This document shows positions 1 to 9,059 of a stretch of DNA of 64,000 bases, piece by piece. The position numbers were made by a program, and so were the translations under genes. Below the pieces are notes generated by a model. It did not search any database, had not been told where the DNA came from, and worked only from the letters and a program-made list of their open reading frames with translations. Numbering within the stretch: position 1 is the first letter of the stretch; each line of letters opens with the position of its first letter. Location: contig LXQE01000148.1 of NCBI GenBank assembly GCA_003326195.1, positions 174,703 through 238,702 on the forward strand, written 5' to 3'. This stretch comes from Nostoc punctiforme NIES-2108. GTDB lineage: Bacteria; Cyanobacteriota; Cyanobacteriia; Cyanobacteriales; Nostocaceae.

Positions 1-262
1 AAAACAATTTTCTCCCTACGAATTTCTCCCATTTGGTGGTGGTTCTCGTGTTTGTATTGGCGGGACTTTTGCTTTATTTGAAATGAAACTTATATTAGCA
101 ACTATTCTGGCAAATTATGAATTAGAGCTAGTTAGTCAGCGCCCAGAACGTCCCAAATATGGAGGTCTGATTTGTTATCCAGCTAGCGGTGTGAAGATGG
201 TCATACGTGGTCTGCGTCAAAATCAAAGACAATCACAACCATCCGTAGTCGGTTTAGTTTAA
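1..262 (+). CDS. cytochrome P450, C-terminal end (5' cut by window)
   Basis: The open frame starting at base 2 is the tail of a P450 and stops with TAA at 260-262. The heme-thiolate loop is present as FGGGSRVCIG, preceded by the SPYEFLPF segment and followed by a helix (FALFEMKLILATIL), as in cyanobacterial CYP110-type enzymes. About 86 residues are visible. It lies 38 bp upstream of a second P450 in the same direction and shares the SPYEFLPFGGG and PASGxKMV segments with it, so the two are probably tandem paralogues in one transcription unit. Membership of the CYP110 group is inferred from these motifs. The substrate is unknown. Confidence 0.9.
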   Translation, partial: KQFSPYEFLPFGGGSRVCIGGTFALFEMKLILATILANYELELVSQRPERPKYGGLICYPASGVKMVIRGLRQNQRQSQPSVVGLV

Positions 263-300
263 GAACTATTAATTATTTAATATTTGTCAGAAAAATACCA

Positions 301-1635
301 ATGAACCTACCTGATGGGCCAAAAACTTCTCCCCGATTACTCAATCAATTTGAGACCGATCCCCTTGCCTTCATGGATACTATGGGCGATCGCTATGGCG
401 ACATTTTCACTATTATGGCTGATTCAATACCTCTAGTAATAATCAGCAACCCAGAAGGGATGAAGCAGATTTTTACTAATGCAAAAGAGATTACAGCTTC
501 TGGTAAGTTGAATCAAGGTGGAGAATCAGTTGTCGGCAAGTATGGGTTGCTTGCACTAGATGGGTTGCGTCACAGAAATCGCCGTAAGTTGTTGATGTCA
601 CCGATGCGCGAAACTCAGACACAAGAATATGGACGGCATATTTGTAGAGTAACAGAAAAAGTAATGAATCAACTGACTATAGGTAAATCTTTTCTTGCTT
701 ACCCAACTATGCAAAAGATTACCTTAGAAGTAGTTTTGCCATCATTATTTGGGTTACATCAAGGAGAGCGTTACGAACAATTTCGACAACTGTTTTCTAA
801 TTTAATAAGTTACGCTCGGTCTCGCTGGCTAGATATATCTCTGTCCTACCCTTTTCTAAAGAAGGATTTGGGTCGCTGGAGTCCTTGGGGATACTGGCTT
901 CACTTACAACGGCAATTTGACTCACTACTCCACATCGAAATTGAAGAGCGCCACCAACAAGTAAATCCTTTGCGTAGCGATGTATTATCAGAACTGGTTT
1001 TGGCTTGCGATGAAATGGGTCAACCAATGACCTATGAATATATCCGAGATTTGTTTCCATCATTGCTATTTGGTGGTCAAGATGCGTCAGCTACTGCTAT
1101 AAGTTGGTCTTTGTATTGGATTCATAGTGTACCTGGTATTCGCGATCGCTTATTAGAAGAACTTGACAGTCTTGGTGAATCCCTAGAACCTGCGAAGATT
1201 ATCGCATTACCTTACTTAAATGCTGTTTGTAATGAATCCCTACGAATTTATCCAACTCAGGTTGTGACATTTCCACGACTTGTAGAATCACCAATTGAAG
1301 TCATGGACTACAAATTAGACCCAGGAACCGTAGTAAGAGGATGTATATACTTGACTCATCAACGAGAGGATTTATATCCACAACCAAAGCAATTCAGACC
1401 AGAGCGCTTTCTAGAAAAAGAATATTCTCCCTATGAGTTTCTACCATTTGGTGGTGGCGCTCGTCGCTGTCCAGGTGAGTTATTAGCACTTTTTGAAATG
1501 AAACTGGTATTAGCAACAATTCTCTCACGCTATCAATTAGCGTTAGCACATAAAAGAGTAGAGAAACCTAAAGCTAGGGGCGTTAACTATCCTCCTGCTA
1601 GTGGCTTGAAGATGGTAATGCTTGGGTCACGTTAA
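301..1635 (+). CDS. cytochrome P450 (CYP110-like)
   Basis: A 444-residue heme monooxygenase of normal P450 length. Visible motifs are the K-helix ExxR (ESLR), the PERF segment (FRPERF) and the Cys-ligand loop FGGGARRCPG near residue 385. The I-helix reads FGGQDASATA where P450s normally have (A/G)Gx(D/E)T(T/S). The acidic residue is kept, but the conserved oxygen-activating Thr is Ala. In CYP110-type enzymes the known substrates are fatty acids and terpenes; here the substrate is inferred only. It follows the partial P450 by 38 bp and precedes a MATE exporter by 18 bp, so it is probably co-transcribed with the exporter, SDR and methyltransferase downstream. The ATG at 301 gives the expected N-terminus (LPDGPK). 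Confidence 0.92.
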   Translation: MNLPDGPKTSPRLLNQFETDPLAFMDTMGDRYGDIFTIMADSIPLVIISNPEGMKQIFTNAKEITASGKLNQGGESVVGKYGLLALDGLRHRNRRKLLMSPMRETQTQEYGRHICRVTEKVMNQLTIGKSFLAYPTMQKITLEVVLPSLFGLHQGERYEQFRQLFSNLISYARSRWLDISLSYPFLKKDLGRWSPWGYWLHLQRQFDSLLHIEIEERHQQVNPLRSDVLSELVLACDEMGQPMTYEYIRDLFPSLLFGGQDASATAISWSLYWIHSVPGIRDRLLEELDSLGESLEPAKIIALPYLNAVCNESLRIYPTQVVTFPRLVESPIEVMDYKLDPGTVVRGCIYLTHQREDLYPQPKQFRPERFLEKEYSPYEFLPFGGGARRCPGELLALFEMKLVLATILSRYQLALAHKRVEKPKARGVNYPPASGLKMVMLGSR

Positions 1636-1653
1636 TAAGTAAATAAATTAAAA

Positions 1654-3030
1654 ATGACTTCAGAAAACCAATCTAAAATAAAAAATGAGATACTTGAAGG
1701 TAACATCTTAAAACTGATGTTCAAGTTATCAGCTCCTGGCATTCTAGTAATGCTGCTGATTAACATGAATGCTTTTATTGATGCTCTATTTGCTGGGCAA
1801 TTTATAGGAGAAACAGCAATTGCTGGCATATCTTTAGCTCTACCACTTACTGCTATCATAGATGGTTTTGCTTACTTAGTTGGAACAGGTTCAGCTTCTG
1901 TTCTGAGCCGAGCTATTGGTGCTGGAGATATAAAAACTCAGTCCAAAATTTTTGGCAATTTAATTATAATGGGTATTTTTATATCCTTTTTTATTACTAT
2001 AATTGGCTACAGCTTTAGTGAAGAATTAATTAAATTAATGGGAGGAAGTGGTCAAGTAGCTTTTGCCGGTTCTGAATATTTTAAAACTTATATACTAGGC
2101 TCAGTATTTTATATTTTAGCAGTAGCTTCCAACCAACTTATTAAGTCAGAAGGTAAAGTTAGATTAGCTATGACTTTTGCAGGTATTTATGTCATTATTA
2201 ATATAATTTTAAATCCTATATTTGTTGTAGTTTTTCATTGGGGTATCCGGGGAATTGCTCTTGCGACTGTTATTGCTATGATAGTATTTTGCATAATAAA
2301 CTTTATATATTTCTTATCTGGTAAAAGTTCTATTCCAGTTAATCCTAGAAAGCTTGCTCTAGCAATAAATTTACTTCCGGGAATTTTATCAGTGGGAATG
2401 TCAGCACTACTGGCTAATGTTATGGAATTAGTACAAAATTTTGTTGTTTTTAAATCTATCTCCTATTATGGAACAAATAGTGATATAGCTTTCTACGGAG
2501 CAACTATAAGATTGACTTTATTAGCATTCATTCCTTTAAATGGATTTGTGCAAGCATTACAACCAGTGATTGGCATAAATTATGGAGCCAGAAATTATGA
2601 TAGAATGAGAAAAGCTTATTTTACTTTTAGTATTTCTGTAACTGCTTTGGCTGTATTATTTTGGTTGCCAATGCAATTATCACCAGAAACATTTTTAAGT
2701 TGGCTATTGCCAAATTCGACTTTCACAAACAATGATTTACTCAATTTTCGCGTTTTGAGTTTATTAATACCAACAATATCTTTTGTTCCCTTTGGTTCAG
2801 TTCTATTTCAGTCTATAGGAAAGGGAAAAACTGTTTCTATAATAATTATTTTAAATAATATAGTTTTATTTATTCCACTAGTGGTAATTTTATCAAAGTT
2901 GCTAGGTGTAAGTGGTGTATATTATGGAATAGCTATTACGGATTTTTTACTGATGGTTATTGCACTTCTATTAACATTTGTTGAGTTCAAAAAAATGAAT
3001 ATAAATTATCTAAAAGATAATCCCTATTAG
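1654..3030 (+). CDS. MATE family efflux transporter
   Basis: A 458-residue integral membrane protein with about 12 hydrophobic segments arranged as two related halves, the usual MATE size. The N-terminal half carries the pattern GNILKLMFKLSAPG, then IDALFAGQFIGETAIAGISL and GTGSASVLSRAIGAGD, all typical of the DinF/NorM-type MATE fold. Members exchange Na+ or H+ for organic cations, drugs or secondary metabolites. It sits between a P450 and an SDR/O-methyltransferase pair on the same strand with short gaps, so export of the compound these enzymes make is a reasonable inference. The gene is AT-richer than its neighbours, as is common for membrane proteins. Confidence 0.9.
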   Translation: MTSENQSKIKNEILEGNILKLMFKLSAPGILVMLLINMNAFIDALFAGQFIGETAIAGISLALPLTAIIDGFAYLVGTGSASVLSRAIGAGDIKTQSKIFGNLIIMGIFISFFITIIGYSFSEELIKLMGGSGQVAFAGSEYFKTYILGSVFYILAVASNQLIKSEGKVRLAMTFAGIYVIINIILNPIFVVVFHWGIRGIALATVIAMIVFCIINFIYFLSGKSSIPVNPRKLALAINLLPGILSVGMSALLANVMELVQNFVVFKSISYYGTNSDIAFYGATIRLTLLAFIPLNGFVQALQPVIGINYGARNYDRMRKAYFTFSISVTALAVLFWLPMQLSPETFLSWLLPNSTFTNNDLLNFRVLSLLIPTISFVPFGSVLFQSIGKGKTVSIIIILNNIVLFIPLVVILSKLLGVSGVYYGIAITDFLLMVIALLLTFVEFKKMNINYLKDNPY

Positions 3031-3112
3031 ACTATCAATATAATTCCAATTTTATTGATTTTAAATTTTAGTTTTTACATCTGCATATCTATTCACTCTA
3101 AAGGTCACAAAA

Positions 3113-3991
3113 ATGCCTCCAAAACATAAAGGTGCTATCGTAATTACAGGAGCATCAACAGGTGTAGGCAGAGCAACAGCTCTTATGCTTGACAAAAAAG
3201 GATATCGAGTATTTGCATCAGTCCGTAAAGAAAAAGATGCTGAATCTCTCAAGAGTGATTCCTCCGAGAATTTGACACCAATTTTCATGGATATTACAAA
3301 ACCAGAAGAAATTAAATCTGCGGCAGATATTGTTTCAAAATCTATTCCTGATGAAGGATTAGTAGGATTAGTAAATAATGCTGGTCTGTTAGTTGATGGG
3401 CCACTGGAGTTTATTTCGCTTGATGACCTGAGATGGCAATTTGAAGTCAATGTTTTTGGGCAAATAGCAGTGACGCAGGAATTTTTACCGTTAATCCGAA
3501 AAGTTAAAGGTCGGATTATTAATATTGGCTCTATCGGAGGAGTAATTTCTGGGCCATATATCTCTGCTTTGTGTGCTTCCAAGTTTGCGTTAGAGGCATT
3601 TACCGATGCTTTGAGAATAGAATTACATCCTTGGGGAATCGAAGTTATCTTAATTGAACCAGGCTCAATTGCATCTGCGGCTCCCGATAAAGTAGAGGAA
3701 AGCTTTAGAAAAAATTTTGCTAATATGTCACCTGATGCTAAAGCAATGTATGGAGATACATATAAATTTTTTGTAGAAGATTTAATTCAATCAAATCGTG
3801 AAGGGATGCCGCCGGAACAAGTTGCAGATGCGATTATAAAGGCTTTAGAAATCAGGAAGCCTAAAACACGTTATTTCTTGTCTAAGGGGCAGCTAGGTTT
3901 AATGCTTGAACTTGTGCTAAAAAAAATTATACCAGACCGTAGTTATGATGCAATGATTATAAAAAGTTTGAATTTAAAAAATCAAATTTGA
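3113..3991 (+). CDS. short-chain dehydrogenase/reductase with altered active site
   Basis: A 292-residue classical-type SDR of the retinol-dehydrogenase-like group. The N-terminal nucleotide-binding motif is TGASTGVG, followed by NNAG (VNNAGLLVDG) and the catalytic Ser region (INIGSIGG). The YxxxK motif reads LCASK, with Leu in place of the catalytic Tyr. A Tyr four residues earlier (GPYISAL) is not in register. The enzyme may be inactive as a dehydrogenase or use another acid. It lies 82 bp after the MATE gene and 100 bp before the O-methyltransferase gene, so it probably belongs to the same metabolite locus. The substrate is not deducible. Confidence 0.88.
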   Translation: MPPKHKGAIVITGASTGVGRATALMLDKKGYRVFASVRKEKDAESLKSDSSENLTPIFMDITKPEEIKSAADIVSKSIPDEGLVGLVNNAGLLVDGPLEFISLDDLRWQFEVNVFGQIAVTQEFLPLIRKVKGRIINIGSIGGVISGPYISALCASKFALEAFTDALRIELHPWGIEVILIEPGSIASAAPDKVEESFRKNFANMSPDAKAMYGDTYKFFVEDLIQSNREGMPPEQVADAIIKALEIRKPKTRYFLSKGQLGLMLELVLKKIIPDRSYDAMIIKSLNLKNQI

Positions 3992-4091
3992 ACTTGTTCT
4001 CCTGCATTTAATCCGTTTGAATGCTCAAATTAAAAGTATATTCACTGGAATATTACAGACAATCAACACTTAGTTAATTTATTTCAAAATC

Positions 4092-5132
4092 ATGATTTCA
4101 TCTGATTCAAAACCTAATAATACAGACTTTCAAATCAGTCCCATAGAATGGGTACATGCTTACTGGGTTTCACGGTGTATCTATGTCGTCGCTAAACTTG
4201 GTATTGCTGATTTGCTAAAGGATGGCTCTCAACATTGCGATATCTTAGCTGCTGCAACCAATACACATAGTGATTCTCTATATCGAGTTTTGCGGGCACT
4301 CGCCAGTATTGGAATTTTTGCGGAGACACAAACTCGATGCTTTGAGCTAACACCATTGGCAGATTGTTTGCAAAGCAACGTTCCTGACTCAATTCGTGCT
4401 ATGGCTATTTTCCGAGGTGAAGAGCATTACTATAAATCCTGGGGGAATTTAATGTATTGCTTAGAAACTGGTAAAAGTGCCTTTGAAGATTTGTATGGTA
4501 TGGATTTGTTTGAGTACAATGAACAGAATTCTAGCCGAGGAGAAATCTTCGACCAGGCTATGACTTCATCAAAAGATTCCTATACCGAACACCTGGAAGC
4601 TTATGATTTTTCGTCAATTAATAAGCTAATAGACGTTGGTGGTGGTCAAGGGAGCTTTTTAGCTGCTGTACTCGAAGCTAATCCTACTATGATAGGAGTA
4701 TTGTTCGATCAGGCAGAAGTGATTAATAGAGCCAAGGATTCACAAGAAATAGCATCCGTTATTAGTCGTTGTCAGCTTGTAGGAGGTAGCTTTTTTGAAG
4801 CTCTGCCACAAGGAGGAGATGCTTATGTTCTTAAACATATTATTCAGGACTGGGATGACGAGCGATCGCTGGCTATTCTTCAACGTTGTCATCAAGCTAT
4901 GATAGAGCAAGGACGCGTTTTAGTGATAGACTACGTACTTCCTCCTGCTAACGAGTTTTCAGGAAGTAAGTTTATAGATATCAACATGTTAGTAATGTGT
5001 CCAGGTGGACGTATTCGTACTGAAGCTGAGTTTGAAGATTTATTTAAATCAGCAGGTTTCAAACTTACTAAAATTTATCCAACACAATCGGATGTTAGTA
5101 TTATTGAAGGAGTTAAAATAGATATCAATTAG
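4092..5132 (+). CDS. SAM-dependent O-methyltransferase (Methyltransf_2 type)
   Basis: A 346-residue protein with the layout of plant/fungal-type O-methyltransferases. It has an N-terminal winged-helix dimerisation domain (LGIADLLKDG ... YRVLRALASIGIFAE) and a C-terminal Rossmann SAM domain with the glycine motif VGGGQGSFLAAVLEANP near residue 180. The catalytic His segment is present (LKHIIQDWDDE). It transfers a methyl group to a hydroxyl of a small molecule, likely a phenolic or polyketide/terpenoid product in this setting. It ends the + strand run of P450, MATE, SDR and methyltransferase. Confidence 0.9.
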   Translation: MISSDSKPNNTDFQISPIEWVHAYWVSRCIYVVAKLGIADLLKDGSQHCDILAAATNTHSDSLYRVLRALASIGIFAETQTRCFELTPLADCLQSNVPDSIRAMAIFRGEEHYYKSWGNLMYCLETGKSAFEDLYGMDLFEYNEQNSSRGEIFDQAMTSSKDSYTEHLEAYDFSSINKLIDVGGGQGSFLAAVLEANPTMIGVLFDQAEVINRAKDSQEIASVISRCQLVGGSFFEALPQGGDAYVLKHIIQDWDDERSLAILQRCHQAMIEQGRVLVIDYVLPPANEFSGSKFIDINMLVMCPGGRIRTEAEFEDLFKSAGFKLTKIYPTQSDVSIIEGVKIDIN

Positions 5133-5350
5133 ATATCAATTAATAATGAAGAATGCTGATTTAAAAGTGCTGAGTTCTGAATTGAAAGACAACCCATAAT
5201 ATGGAAGGTATCAACCTTCTCCTAGTAAGAATATTCGTCTCAAGTTTGCCTTAGAGCAAACGCATCTAAATTACTCTTGACCACGACCAAGATTAAGAAT
5301 CAACGCTCATAATCAGTATTTATCGCTGGGTGTAGTTTGCAGAACTCAAA

Positions 5351-5381
5351 GCGATGCCTGCGGCGGGCTACGCCAACGCCT
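5351..5381. repeat. Nostoc-type short palindromic repeat
   Basis: This stretch holds a GCGGCGGGCTACGCC core flanked by GATGCC and AACGCC. The same unit recurs near 41071-41100 and, degraded, near 7342. It is non-coding here and lies between the methyltransferase and the candidate small RNA. The rest of 5133-5428 shows no gene. Confidence 0.7.
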
Positions 5382-5428
5382 AAAGTTTTAACAAGAAGCA
5401 TAAGTTAATGAGATTTATTTAGACTCTA

Positions 5429-5458
5429 TTGACAATATGCTGCTCTCGTTGATATAAT
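5429..5458 (+). promoter_or_regulatory. consensus sigma-70-type promoter
   Basis: A perfect -35 box TTGACA (5429-5434) and a perfect -10 box TATAAT (5453-5458) are separated by 18 bp. Both hexamers match the consensus exactly, which is rare by chance. No protein gene starts directly downstream. Two hairpins and a T-run do, which suggests a small RNA. The predicted start of transcription is near 5465. Confidence 0.65.
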
Positions 5459-5464
5459 GCGGCC

Positions 5465-5536
5465 GCCCTAATCCCAATGCTAATTGGGCGATTTCGGATT
5501 TTGGTATTCAACTCGGTACTTAACGCCGGGTTTTTT
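5465..5536 (+). ncRNA. candidate small RNA
   Basis: About 70 nt lie between a consensus promoter and an intrinsic terminator. The first hairpin pairs CCCAAT (5473-5478) with ATTGGG (5483-5488) across a 4-nt loop. The second is the terminator. No open reading frame with a ribosome binding site fits. I do not recognise it as Yfr1, 6S or another named cyanobacterial RNA. It sits upstream of a decayed desaturase gene, so it could instead be an old leader of that gene. Confidence 0.4.
5511..5536 (+). terminator. intrinsic terminator of the candidate small RNA
   Basis: ACTCGG (5511-5516) pairs with CCGGGT (5526-5531), including one G-U pair, across a 9-nt loop. A run of six T (5531-5536) follows directly. 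Confidence 0.5.
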
Positions 5537-5641
5537 GCCGTTGAGTGCAACGCCGAATAGCCCGTTGTAGACATCACTGCTACACTCAATTTCTTAGAGG
5601 AAAGGCAATCCGGTCAGACTGTGACTGCGTTGGCGATGTCG

Positions 5642-5830
5642 ACCAATACACTCACACTCTGGTCTGTACGATTTTTCATGTGGAATATGCCATTTCATGC
5701 AGAGCATCATTTGTACGCATCAATTCCGTTTCACGTGCTACCAAAAGCACATTAGCAATTGAGCAAACACTTTACCCACATTGAACCTGGCTATGTGAAA
5801 GTCAACTGGGATATCTTAACTAATTCCTAA
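5642..5830 (+). pseudogene. fatty acid desaturase, C-terminal relic
   Basis: In the frame starting at 5642 the translation contains RFFMWNMPFHAEHHLYASIP followed by FHVLPKAH. This matches the last histidine box (HxxHH) region of membrane fatty acid desaturases. A TAG stop at 5753-5755 interrupts it. The frame then continues with QLSKHFTHIEPGYVKVNWDIL to a TAA at 5828-5830, which still looks like desaturase sequence. No N-terminal part with the first two histidine boxes remains upstream, where the candidate small RNA is found. It is non-functional and was probably once part of this lipid-modifying locus. Confidence 0.8.
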
Positions 5831-5836
5831 TTGGGC

Positions 5837-5904
5837 ATGGGGAGCAGAGGGGCGGAGGGGGAAAGACTTACTGTAACTAAGTCCTCTGCTCCCCTGCTCC
5901 CCAT
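5837..5904. repeat. G-rich inverted repeat (GGGGAGCAG family)
   Basis: The arms 5837-5858 and 5883-5904 are near-complementary 22-mers built of GGGGAGCAG/GAGG units. The same low-complexity GAGCAGGGG motif is found inside the HlyD and ABC ATPase genes at 11.2 and 12.3 kb. As RNA it would form a long hairpin between the desaturase relic and the next gene. Confidence 0.6.
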
Positions 5905-5994
5905 TCCTTTTGATTTTAATTTGCTCTAGACTCGACCTTAAGGCGCCTTTGTCAGATCATGAAGAATGATTAAAAAAAACGAGTATAGACAAAT

Positions 5995-7263
5995 ATGATA
6001 AAAATGCTAGCTGAAAACTTGATGGGAATTGCGACAAGCTTACAAATTAATTGGGTTTGGCTAAATGCCAGCTTACAGTTTGCTAATTGGGCACTCTTCT
6101 CACTTTTACTCGCTGAGGTTTTGAGAGACAGCTACCATGCTTTGTGTCACCAAGTCAATTGGCTTGCTAAATGGCACAACAAGCACCATAGCGCCTATCG
6201 TCGAGATTTATCGATAGTTTCCCTGAAAATTTACCAAGAATCCCAGCTCTATCACGACATTTTAGAGTCGAGTCTACTGCTAGTGGTCTTGGTAGTCGTT
6301 GCCTTAATTGTCCAACAACTGGGGTTATGGCTGGGAGTAGCTTATGCTTGCACCTTTTTGTATGGCGCGTCTGTGCGATATTTTCAGGGAAAAATTGATA
6401 CAGATTACAACCACCTACCCGGCCCTTTAGAGACAATACCATCCATTTGGTGGGTGAATCGGTCTTACCATTGGCGGCATCATTTTGATGATGTCAACGC
6501 TTATTACAGTGGTGTCTTTCCCTTAGTGGATAAAATTCTGGGCACAGGACTGTCTCTAAAAGGTAAAACCATCGCTTTAACCGGAGCATCAGGAGCGTTG
6601 GGACAAGCGCTGGCGGCTGAACTTGTAAAGAATAATGCTAAAGTTGTCGCATTAACCACTAATCCAGAAAAATTAGTAGAGCAAGTTGGAGTAAAAGTGG
6701 TTTCCTGGCAGTTGGGCAACGAAGCCAATCTGAGAGATAGTTTAGAGAAAGTAGATATTTTAATTATCAACCACGGAATCAACGTTTACGCCAGCCGCAC
6801 ACCGGAGGCTATCAACTCCTCTTATGAGGTAAATACCTTTTCAGCATTGCGGTTGATAGATATATTTTTGACAACTGTAACAGGGCCACAAGCAAAAGCA
6901 ACCAAGGAAATCTGGGTAAACACTTCTGAGGCTGAGGTTTCTCCAGCACTAAGTCCACTTTATGAACTCAGCAAAAGAGCGTTAGGAGATATTGTTACCC
7001 TCAAGCGTTTGGATGGGGATTGTGTAATTCGCAAGCTAATTCTTGGCCCATTTAAGAGTCAACTGAATCCTTATGGAGTGATGTCTGCACAGCAAGTTGC
7101 TCGTGCGATCTTATTTTTGGCACGGCGTGACTTCCGAAATATTATTGTGGCAATAAATCCTCTCACCTATCTGTTGTTTCCTTTAAAGGAAACTAGTACG
7201 TTGCTATACTATCGACTTTTTAGCCGGACAGCAAAAAGTGAACAGGACTTATCCAAACAATAG
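5995..7263 (+). CDS. fatty acid hydroxylase/sterol desaturase-SDR fusion protein
   Basis: A 422-residue two-domain protein. Residues 1-175 form a membrane-bound di-iron domain with histidine boxes (YHALCH, HNKHH, HWRHH), as in the sterol desaturase/fatty acid hydroxylase superfamily. Hydrophobic helices lie at about 20-45 and 85-125. Residues from about 188 are an SDR domain with TGASGALG as the cofactor loop and YELSK as the catalytic motif. This fused architecture is known in cyanobacteria as a bifunctional desaturase/short-chain dehydrogenase. It may hydroxylate and then oxidise a lipid or isoprenoid. The adjacent P450s and desaturase relic support a lipid-modifying role. Confidence 0.85.
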   Translation: MIKMLAENLMGIATSLQINWVWLNASLQFANWALFSLLLAEVLRDSYHALCHQVNWLAKWHNKHHSAYRRDLSIVSLKIYQESQLYHDILESSLLLVVLVVVALIVQQLGLWLGVAYACTFLYGASVRYFQGKIDTDYNHLPGPLETIPSIWWVNRSYHWRHHFDDVNAYYSGVFPLVDKILGTGLSLKGKTIALTGASGALGQALAAELVKNNAKVVALTTNPEKLVEQVGVKVVSWQLGNEANLRDSLEKVDILIINHGINVYASRTPEAINSSYEVNTFSALRLIDIFLTTVTGPQAKATKEIWVNTSEAEVSPALSPLYELSKRALGDIVTLKRLDGDCVIRKLILGPFKSQLNPYGVMSAQQVARAILFLARRDFRNIIVAINPLTYLLFPLKETSTLLYYRLFSRTAKSEQDLSKQ

Positions 7264-7392
7264 TCGAAAAGAATGATTTTTAGGTAGGGGCAATTCATGA
7301 ATTGTCCCTGAGCGCGTGTAGTTTTGCAAAGTTTTATTTGCGATGCCTGCGACGGGCTACACACATCAGCATTTTCTAGCAGCAAAAGTGAC

Positions 7393-7482
7393 AGGACTTA
7401 CGCAAAATCATGAAAAAACGAACCACAAAGGCGCAAAGGATACAAAGAAATGAGAGTTTCAGAGAGTTATTGCGTAAGTCCT
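7393..7482. repeat. MITE-like element with 13-bp perfect terminal inverted repeats
   Basis: AGGACTTACGCAA (7393-7405) and its exact reverse complement TTGCGTAAGTCCT (7470-7482) enclose a 64-bp interior that includes AACCACAAAGGCGCAAAGG. The interior has no coding capacity. This is a common type of small non-autonomous element in Nostoc genomes. Confidence 0.75.
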
Positions 7483-7520
7483 AAGTGAGACTGCCGCTGT
7501 TAAAACTTGGTTCTTAAAAG

Positions 7521-7601
7521 CAATACCGTTCAGTTAAGAAAATTGTAGGTTGGCTAGAACTTTAGTGTTACCCAACAAATCTTCTTAACGGAGCAGTATT
7601 G
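7521..7601. repeat. second MITE-like element
   Basis: CAATACCGTTCAGTTAAG (7521-7538) and CTTAACGGAGCAGTATTG (7584-7601) are inverted repeats with 15 of 18 matches. The interior contains a GTAGGTTGG...CCCAACAA pair. With the element at 7393-7482 it fills the gap 7264-7626, where I see no gene. Confidence 0.65.
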
Positions 7602-7626
7602 GAATGCAAGTTCCTCCCAAGTAAGT

Positions 7627-8970
7627 TTATCGTTTTTTAATAGCCATCATCCGAACTACACCATTAGGAGCAAGGGTAAATCCACGTCGTTGCAGTTTAA
7701 TAGGTTTATTTTCTACTAAGGTAAGTTGATAATTGGATAAAACTGTTGCGAGGACTAATTTGATTTCTAACTGAGCAAGGGCATATCCTAAACATCGCCG
7801 ACTTCCACCACCAAAAGGAATGAACTCCCAAGGAGAATACTGGCGTCCTAAAAAACGTTCGGGATTAAATTGTTGAGGATTAGGATACAAGTCTTCCCGG
7901 TAATGCAAGAGGTAGATACTTGGCATTAAGGTTGTGTCAGGAGGAAACTGATATCCTGCAATATTTATGGATGATTTGGTAATCCGTGGGAAAAGCCCTG
8001 GCAACACTGGATACATCCGCAGGGTTTCTTGGCAAACTGCGCTTAAGTAAGGAAGTTGGGCAATTTCCATCGGGTTTGGATTTTCTCCCAAGCTGTCGAG
8101 TTCCTGCTGCAATTTTGAGAGGACATCTGGATTTTGGTGAATTTGATAGAAAGCCCACGCTAGCGTTGTTGCAGTAGTTTCATGTCCAGCAAATAAAATT
8201 GTGAGCAATTCATCTTTTAATTCATCGTCGGTCATTGCTTGCCCATTTTCATCTCGTGCTGCCATCATCAAGCTCAGAACATCACCCTGGTTCTGATTGT
8301 TCTTTGTTCTTTTCTCTTCAATTTCTGCTTGAAGTAGCTCATGAATATAGTTTTGTCTACTTTTCATCTGCCCCCAAGGAGTCCATTTTCCCCAATCTTG
8401 TTGTAAGAATCGGAAAAATAGCATACTGGAGCGCAAAGGAGAATCAGTCATATCCAACCAACTAGTAAGCAGAGGTAAAATTAGTTGATAGCGTTTTCCT
8501 TCACTTAAACCAAAGACAATTTGTAAAATTACTTCTAGACTAACTTTCTGCATGGCAGAACGAGCTACAAAAGGTTGATCGATTTGCCATTGACTGGCGA
8601 TTTGCTCGGTAATTAAGCAGATTTGCCCTGCATAAGTCTCTAGCCTTTCTCCATGAAAGGGGGGCATTAATAATTTTCGTTCTCGTCGATGGCGGGCACC
8701 ATCTATTAACATCAGAGAATTTCGGCCAATCAAAGGCTCTGCAAGTTTATTACCACGACCAATATCAAATTTAGAATCTTGACTGAAAATTTCTTGAATG
8801 GCTTGGGGATGACTAATAATTACATAAGAGCCAAGTCCACTCAGTCGCATGGAAAACATGTCTCCATACTTTTGACTATACTTTTGCTGAAATCCAATTG
8901 GGTCGGCAATCCATCCGATAAGTTGCCACCACGAAGGACTAGTAATGCAATTCGGTAATTGACTAAGCAT
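7627..8970 (-). CDS. cytochrome P450 (CYP110-like)
   Basis: A complete 447-residue P450. All hallmark motifs are canonical: the I-helix [14 protein letters not shown]-helix ExxR (ETLR), PERF (FNPERF) and heme loop [10 protein letters not shown] near residue 395. It has the cyanobacterial CYP110 look, with W-rich WTPWG and [11 protein letters not shown] segments, and is clearly a paralogue of the P450 at 301-1635. It lies 89 bp downstream of the TetR gene on the same strand, so the two may be co-transcribed. In contrast to the first P450, its oxygen-activating Thr is intact. Confidence 0.93.
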   Translation of the reverse strand: MLSQLPNCITSPSWWQLIGWIADPIGFQQKYSQKYGDMFSMRLSGLGSYVIISHPQAIQEIFSQDSKFDIGRGNKLAEPLIGRNSLMLIDGARHRRERKLLMPPFHGERLETYAGQICLITEQIASQWQIDQPFVARSAMQKVSLEVILQIVFGLSEGKRYQLILPLLTSWLDMTDSPLRSSMLFFRFLQQDWGKWTPWGQMKSRQNYIHELLQAEIEEKRTKNNQNQGDVLSLMMAARDENGQAMTDDELKDELLTILFAGHETTATTLAWAFYQIHQNPDVLSKLQQELDSLGENPNPMEIAQLPYLSAVCQETLRMYPVLPGLFPRITKSSINIAGYQFPPDTTLMPSIYLLHYREDLYPNPQQFNPERFLGRQYSPWEFIPFGGGSRRCLGYALAQLEIKLVLATVLSNYQLTLVENKPIKLQRRGFTLAPNGVVRMMAIKKR

Positions 8971-9059
8971 AATATTTACCTATGATTCCACTTCACAATC
9001 TCAAACAAATACACCTATTATCCCTGAGCGTTGAAGGTTGTCGGGTATAGTACTGTTGT

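Noticed and set aside
797..1063. Open frame on the - strand inside the first P450
   Set aside because: It lies wholly within a well-supported P450 gene on the other strand and shows no protein motif.
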